A DNA stretch of 26,081 nucleotides, from contig URTF01000028.1 of the NCBI GenBank assembly GCA_900550695.1, forward strand, positions 1-26,081. Reading direction: 5' to 3'. Both the position numbers and the translations under genes were made by a program. The DNA is from an uncultured Ruminococcus sp. (GTDB lineage: Bacteria > Bacillota > Clostridia > Oscillospirales > Ruminococcaceae). The notes under the pieces are model-generated. The model did not search any database. It was given only the letters and a program-made list of their open reading frames with translations, and was not told the origin of the DNA. Positions 23,407-26,081 of this stretch are shown in pieces. How positions within the stretch are numbered: the first letter of the stretch is position 1; every line of letters begins with the position of its first letter.

Positions 23407-23408
23407 TT

Positions 23409-23466
23409 TAATGCGTAATTATTCCGCCCCTGCCAACGAAATTTGGTAGGGGCGGATTTTATTATT
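23409..23466 (+). terminator. pyrG terminator built from the TAATGCG / GTAGGGG repeat
   Basis: A single TAATGCG unit (23409-23415) and TAATTATT start 2 bp after the pyrG stop. TCCGCCCCTGCCAA (23423-23436) then pairs with TTGGTAGGGGCGGA (23443-23456, one G-U) and TTTTATTATT follows. It is a good terminator made from the same repeat modules as 9044-9448. Confidence 0.8.
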
Positions 23467-23483
23467 GGCTCTTTTATGATAAA

Positions 23484-23528
23484 AAAATGCGCAATTCACA
23501 TTCTATGGCGATGTGAATTGTGCATTTT
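23484..23528. repeat. Compact GCGCAATTCACAT palindrome acting as a terminator
   Basis: AAAATGCGCAATTCACAT (23484-23501) pairs with ATGTGAATTGTGCATTTT (23511-23528), 18 bp with one G-U and a 9-nt loop. On the minus strand a run of seven T follows, so it should end the transcript of the membrane protein gene at 23541-24044. The arms match those of the elements at 114-186 and 428-503. Confidence 0.8.
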
Positions 23529-23540
23529 GATTTTCATCAT

Positions 23541-24044
23541 TTACCTTTTATTAAGAAATGCCGCAAAGAGCAGAAGTCCTATTCCGATGAAAATTCCGCT
23601 GTATGCGATCGTATAGACCCATACGGGATACGTCAGCAGCTCTGCTTTTGTTGTTACTGATGCACCGATTATTGCTATAACAGCACTCGGAAAAAACGAG
23701 ATGATATATCTCTTTCGCTTTTTGCAAAGTATCAGTGCGATCGATGACAACGCAATCGGCAGGAAAAATACGGTTCTCGTAAATCGCAGCGTTCCAAGCC
23801 GAAATATCGCATATCTGTCAAACGTTGGCGGAAATATATACAGCCATATCACCGCTGCAAGCAAGATGAGCGCACCGACGGCGGCACAGACAAGCTGCTT
23901 TGTCGGCGGCGTTTTTTTACCTAAAGCGGGTCGGGACATTATTTCAAACGTTTCCTTGTGGTCTCGCTTCATCTCTTTTATTTCGGCTTCGAGCTGCTTT
24001 AGCTTCTGCTTTTTTTCCTTTTCCCGTTCTTTAAGTCCGTTCAT
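23541..24044 (-). CDS. Membrane protein of unknown function with N-terminal coiled coil
   Basis: A 167-aa protein I do not recognise. Residues about 1-35 are highly charged (KEREKEKKQKLKQLEAEIK) and should form a coiled coil in the cytoplasm. Four hydrophobic segments follow, near 52-74, 90-105, 112-130 and 138-162, with basic loops (CKKRKRY) between, and the protein ends AAFLNKR. No enzyme motif is seen. The start at 24044 (MNGLKERE) has GGTGGA a few bases upstream. The frame also reaches an ATG at 24080, which lies within the gpmI terminator, so it is rejected. The gene lies between gpmI's terminator and the palindrome at 23484-23528 and looks like a single-gene unit. Codon use resembles the neighbours. 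Confidence 0.7.
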   Translation of the reverse strand: MNGLKEREKEKKQKLKQLEAEIKEMKRDHKETFEIMSRPALGKKTPPTKQLVCAAVGALILLAAVIWLYIFPPTFDRYAIFRLGTLRFTRTVFFLPIALSSIALILCKKRKRYIISFFPSAVIAIIGASVTTKAELLTYPVWVYTIAYSGIFIGIGLLLFAAFLNKR

Positions 24045-24061
24045 TTTGTTCCACCATTTAC

Positions 24062-24097
24062 AAAAAAGGCGCAGCCGCAAACTTCGCAGGCTGCGCC
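24062..24097 (-). terminator. Intrinsic terminator of the tpiA-gpmI operon
   Basis: GGCGCAGCC (24068-24076) pairs with GGCTGCGCC (24089-24097), and on the minus strand TTTTTTG follows. It lies 14 bp after the gpmI stop. Confidence 0.88.
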
Positions 24098-24111
24098 GAA
24101 TTTATTTATTC

Positions 24112-25629
24112 TTAGAGAAGAATTGACTTGCCTGTCATTTCTTCTGGCTGAGGAAGTCCCATTATCTTGAGCATTGTAGGTGCGAGGTCTGCAAGAACGC
24201 CGCCTTCACGGAGTTCGCCCTTCTGACCTGCAATGATAAGAGGAACAACGTTTGTTGTATGAGCTGTGAACGGCGAACCGTCGGGTTCATACATCTTATC
24301 AGCGTTGCCGTGGTCGGCTGTGATAAGTGCTGTGCCGCCGTGTGCAAGGATAGCGTCAACTGTTCTGCCAACGCAGGTATCAACAGCCTCAACAGCCTTT
24401 ACAGCTGCATCGAATACGCCTGTGTGACCAACCATATCGCAGTTAGCGTAGTTGAGGATTATCATATCATACTTTTCGGAGTTGATAGCTTCAACTACCT
24501 TGTCTGTAACCTCATAAGCGCTCATCTCGGGCTGGAGGTCGTAAGTCGCAACCTTAGGAGAGTTGACGAGAATTCTGTCCTCGCCCTCATACTGCTTTTC
24601 TACGCCGCCGTTGAAGAAGAAAGTAACGTGAGCGTACTTTTCTGTTTCAGCAATTCTGAGCTGCTTAAGACCCTTTTCGGAGATATACTGACCGAGTGTG
24701 TTGTTAAGGGACTGCGGCTTGAATGCGACCTTAACGTTAGGCATTGTTGCATCATACTGTGTAAAGCAAACATAAGTTACGGGGAAGAAGCCGTTCTTTC
24801 TCTCAAAGCCCTTGAAGTCGGGGTCAACGAATGTTCTTGTGATCTCACGAGCTCTGTCGGGGCGGAAGTTGAAGAAGATGATGCTGTCGTTAGCCTTGAT
24901 GCGCTCTGTTCCGCTGATAACAGTCGGGATAACGAACTCATCGGTAACGTTGTCAGCGTAGGACTTTTCAACTGCTGCAACAGCGTCGTCAGCCTGATTG
25001 CCCTCGCCGTAAACGAATGCAGCGTAAGCCTTTTCAACTCTGTCCCAGTTGTTATCTCTGTCCATTGCATAGTAACGACCGGAAAGGCTTGCAATCTTGC
25101 CGATGCCGATCTCGTTCATCTTTTCCTGAAGCTCTGCAACGAAGTCCTTGCCGCTTGTAGGAGGAACATCACGTCCGTCGAGGATAGCGTGAACGAATAC
25201 CTTTTCAAGTCCTGCCTGCTTTGCAAGCTTTAAAAGGCCGTAGAGGTGAGTGTTGTGTGAGTGAACGCCGCCGTTGGAGAGAAGTCCGAAGAGATGAAGA
25301 GCTGTGCCGTTCTTTTTGCAGTTGTCAACAGCTTCGTTAAGAGCCTCGTTCTTGAAGAAATCGCCGTCATCGATAGACTTTGTGATCCTTGTAAGCTCCT
25401 GATAAACAATTCTGCCTGCACCCATATTGGTGTGTCCAACTTCGGAGTTGCCCATCTGACCGTCAGGAAGACCAACGCACATTCCGCTTGCGCCGATAGT
25501 TGTGTGGGGCCATTCTGCGAGGTATCTGTCAAGGTTAGGCTTCTTTGCGGCTGCAACGGCATTGCCGTAGGTGTCCTTATTGATGCCGCAGCCGTCCATA
25601 ATGATAAGAGCGGTTGGTTTTTTTGCCAT
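24112..25629 (-). CDS. gpmI: 2,3-bisphosphoglycerate-independent phosphoglycerate mutase
   Basis: A 505-aa metal-dependent mutase of the alkaline phosphatase superfamily that interconverts 3- and 2-phosphoglycerate. Visible signatures are TALIIMDGCG with the first metal Asp, the catalytic Ser in GQMGNSEVGHTNMGAGR, LLSNGGVHSH, HAILDGRDVPP, SLSGRYYAMDRD, FFNFRPDRAREITR, NYANCDMVGHTG and LITADHGNADKM with the metal-binding DH pair. The length matches the family. The start at 25629 (MAKKPTAL) has AAAGGA 9-10 bp upstream. The longer frame from 25689 would overlap the upstream gene and add non-family residues. It is the last gene of the operon with tpiA and a small membrane protein (19 bp gap). Confidence 0.97.
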   Translation of the reverse strand: MAKKPTALIIMDGCGINKDTYGNAVAAAKKPNLDRYLAEWPHTTIGASGMCVGLPDGQMGNSEVGHTNMGAGRIVYQELTRITKSIDDGDFFKNEALNEAVDNCKKNGTALHLFGLLSNGGVHSHNTHLYGLLKLAKQAGLEKVFVHAILDGRDVPPTSGKDFVAELQEKMNEIGIGKIASLSGRYYAMDRDNNWDRVEKAYAAFVYGEGNQADDAVAAVEKSYADNVTDEFVIPTVISGTERIKANDSIIFFNFRPDRAREITRTFVDPDFKGFERKNGFFPVTYVCFTQYDATMPNVKVAFKPQSLNNTLGQYISEKGLKQLRIAETEKYAHVTFFFNGGVEKQYEGEDRILVNSPKVATYDLQPEMSAYEVTDKVVEAINSEKYDMIILNYANCDMVGHTGVFDAAVKAVEAVDTCVGRTVDAILAHGGTALITADHGNADKMYEPDGSPFTAHTTNVVPLIIAGQKGELREGGVLADLAPTMLKIMGLPQPEEMTGKSILL

Positions 25630-25648
25630 AAATATCAATCCTTTCATT

Positions 25649-25924
25649 TCATAGACAGAAGAATTTCGGGATAAGCCAGAAGCCGACATAGTAATCGGTC
25701 GTTCGGTCGAAAGGATCGTAATCCTCCCAGACCTTGTAGCCTAAACCGTAGTGATCCTTGCTGCCATTTCCATAATCGATAACGGTAAAACAGAAAACAG
25801 GAGGGAGCTTGTACCGCTTTGCACGGACAAGGTCGGTCGCAAAAAAGCCTGCGGAAAGGACGGCTAATGTGCATAAAAGCACGATGAACGCCCGTTTTGC
25901 GCTGAATTTTTTCGCCGCCCTCAT
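25649..25924 (-). CDS. Small single-pass membrane or secreted protein
   Basis: A 91-aa protein of unknown function. A basic N-terminus (MRAAKKFSAKRA) precedes one hydrophobic stretch (about 12-32, FIVLLCTLAVLSAGFFATDL), either an uncleaved anchor or a signal peptide. The outer part is rich in aromatic residues, with PPVFCFTVIDYGNGS and HYGLGYKVWEDYDP. Small Clostridia proteins with a Y.GLGYKV segment are a recurring but uncharacterised type, as I recall. The start at 25924 has the SD AGGAGAG about 8 bp upstream. It lies 32 bp after tpiA and 19 bp before gpmI on the same strand, so it is almost certainly co-transcribed with glycolytic genes. The role is unknown. Confidence 0.8.
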   Translation of the reverse strand: MRAAKKFSAKRAFIVLLCTLAVLSAGFFATDLVRAKRYKLPPVFCFTVIDYGNGSKDHYGLGYKVWEDYDPFDRTTDYYVGFWLIPKFFCL

Positions 25925-25956
25925 TTATCGCTCTCTCCTGTTGATAGTCGTTAGAA

Positions 25957-26081
25957 TCAGCCGTTTACAGCAGCCTGTACGATAGTGTTGAAGTCGTTAG
26001 CCTTAAGGGAAGCACCGCCGATAAGACCGCCGTCAACGTCAGGCTTGGAAAGGAGTTCTGCAGCGTTGCCTGCGTTCATAG
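25957..26081 (-). CDS. tpiA: Triosephosphate isomerase, C-terminal end only (cut by window edge)
   Basis: Only the last 40 residues or so are present. They read MNAGNAAELLSKPDVDGG, LIGGASLKANDFNTIVQ and a short AAVNG tail, then TGA at 25959-25957. This is the standard C-terminus of triosephosphate isomerase, with the phosphate-binding GGASLK loop. The enzyme interconverts glyceraldehyde 3-phosphate and dihydroxyacetone phosphate. The gene runs off the window on the minus strand and is followed by the small membrane protein and gpmI, the expected clostridial glycolytic order with an insertion. The methionine at 26079 is internal, not the start. Confidence 0.93.
   Translation of the reverse strand, partial: MNAGNAAELLSKPDVDGGLIGGASLKANDFNTIVQAAVNG

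Noticed and set aside
24259..25233. Long plus-strand open frame of 324 codons opposite gpmI
   Set aside because: Antisense shadow of the clear gpmI gene, Cys/Val/Ser-rich with no recognisable domain.

Overview
This window looks like a chromosomal segment of a low-to-mid GC Gram-positive anaerobe of the class Clostridia. The best guess is a Ruminococcus-like member of the Oscillospiraceae. Supporting signs are strong AGGAGG-type ribosome binding sites, clear sigma-A promoters (TTGACA-17-TATAAT type), fermentative and glycolytic genes, a sporulation gene (spoVAE), DUF1540 and DUF896 small proteins, a carboxynorspermidine decarboxylase, and a large secreted Ser/Thr/Tyr-rich surface protein. No rRNA, tRNA, CRISPR array, phage or transposase gene was seen. 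Taxonomy is inferred from gene content, not from a marker gene search.

Layout. Positions 1-652 are non-coding and form a large imperfect inverted repeat. Positions 653-6675 are all on the minus strand. They hold an OmpR-type two-component system (653-2382), a CmpB-like membrane protein (2481-3098), and a three-gene operon of small alarmone synthetase, orphan solute-binding lipoprotein and HD-GYP membrane protein (6675 down to 3321). Positions 7075-9046 (plus) carry a sugar O-acetyltransferase overlapping a MATE exporter. A 405-bp repeat element bounded by heptamer arrays lies between the convergent stops of MATE and HPr. HPr and acetate kinase (minus) follow. Acetate kinase is divergent from tmcAL, the acetate-dependent tRNA-Met modification enzyme (11227-12492). 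The surface protein (12701-14740) is a single-gene unit with its own extended -10 promoter and terminator. Then come DUF896-nspC (minus), a GH13 enzyme fused to a DUF1653 domain (plus), DUF1540 (minus), CCA-adding enzyme (plus), enolase-spoVAE (plus), pyrG (plus), an unrecognised membrane protein (minus), and a tpiA - small membrane protein - gpmI glycolytic operon (minus, tpiA cut by the window edge).

Together the genes cover lower glycolysis (tpiA, gpmI, eno), acetate formation (ackA), PTS phosphocarrier (HPr), alpha-glucan use (GH13), tRNA maturation (cca, tmcAL), CTP synthesis (pyrG), polyamine synthesis (nspC) and signalling (two-component system, (p)ppGpp, HD-GYP). Most are ordinary housekeeping genes. 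The items most worth a second look are the alarmone/solute-binding/HD-GYP operon, an HPr with lysine at the regulatory position 46 and a hairpin over its ribosome binding site, the GH13-DUF1653 fusion, the highly codon-biased surface protein, the paired acetate genes, and a set of dispersed palindromic repeats that fit tightly against stop codons and serve as terminators.
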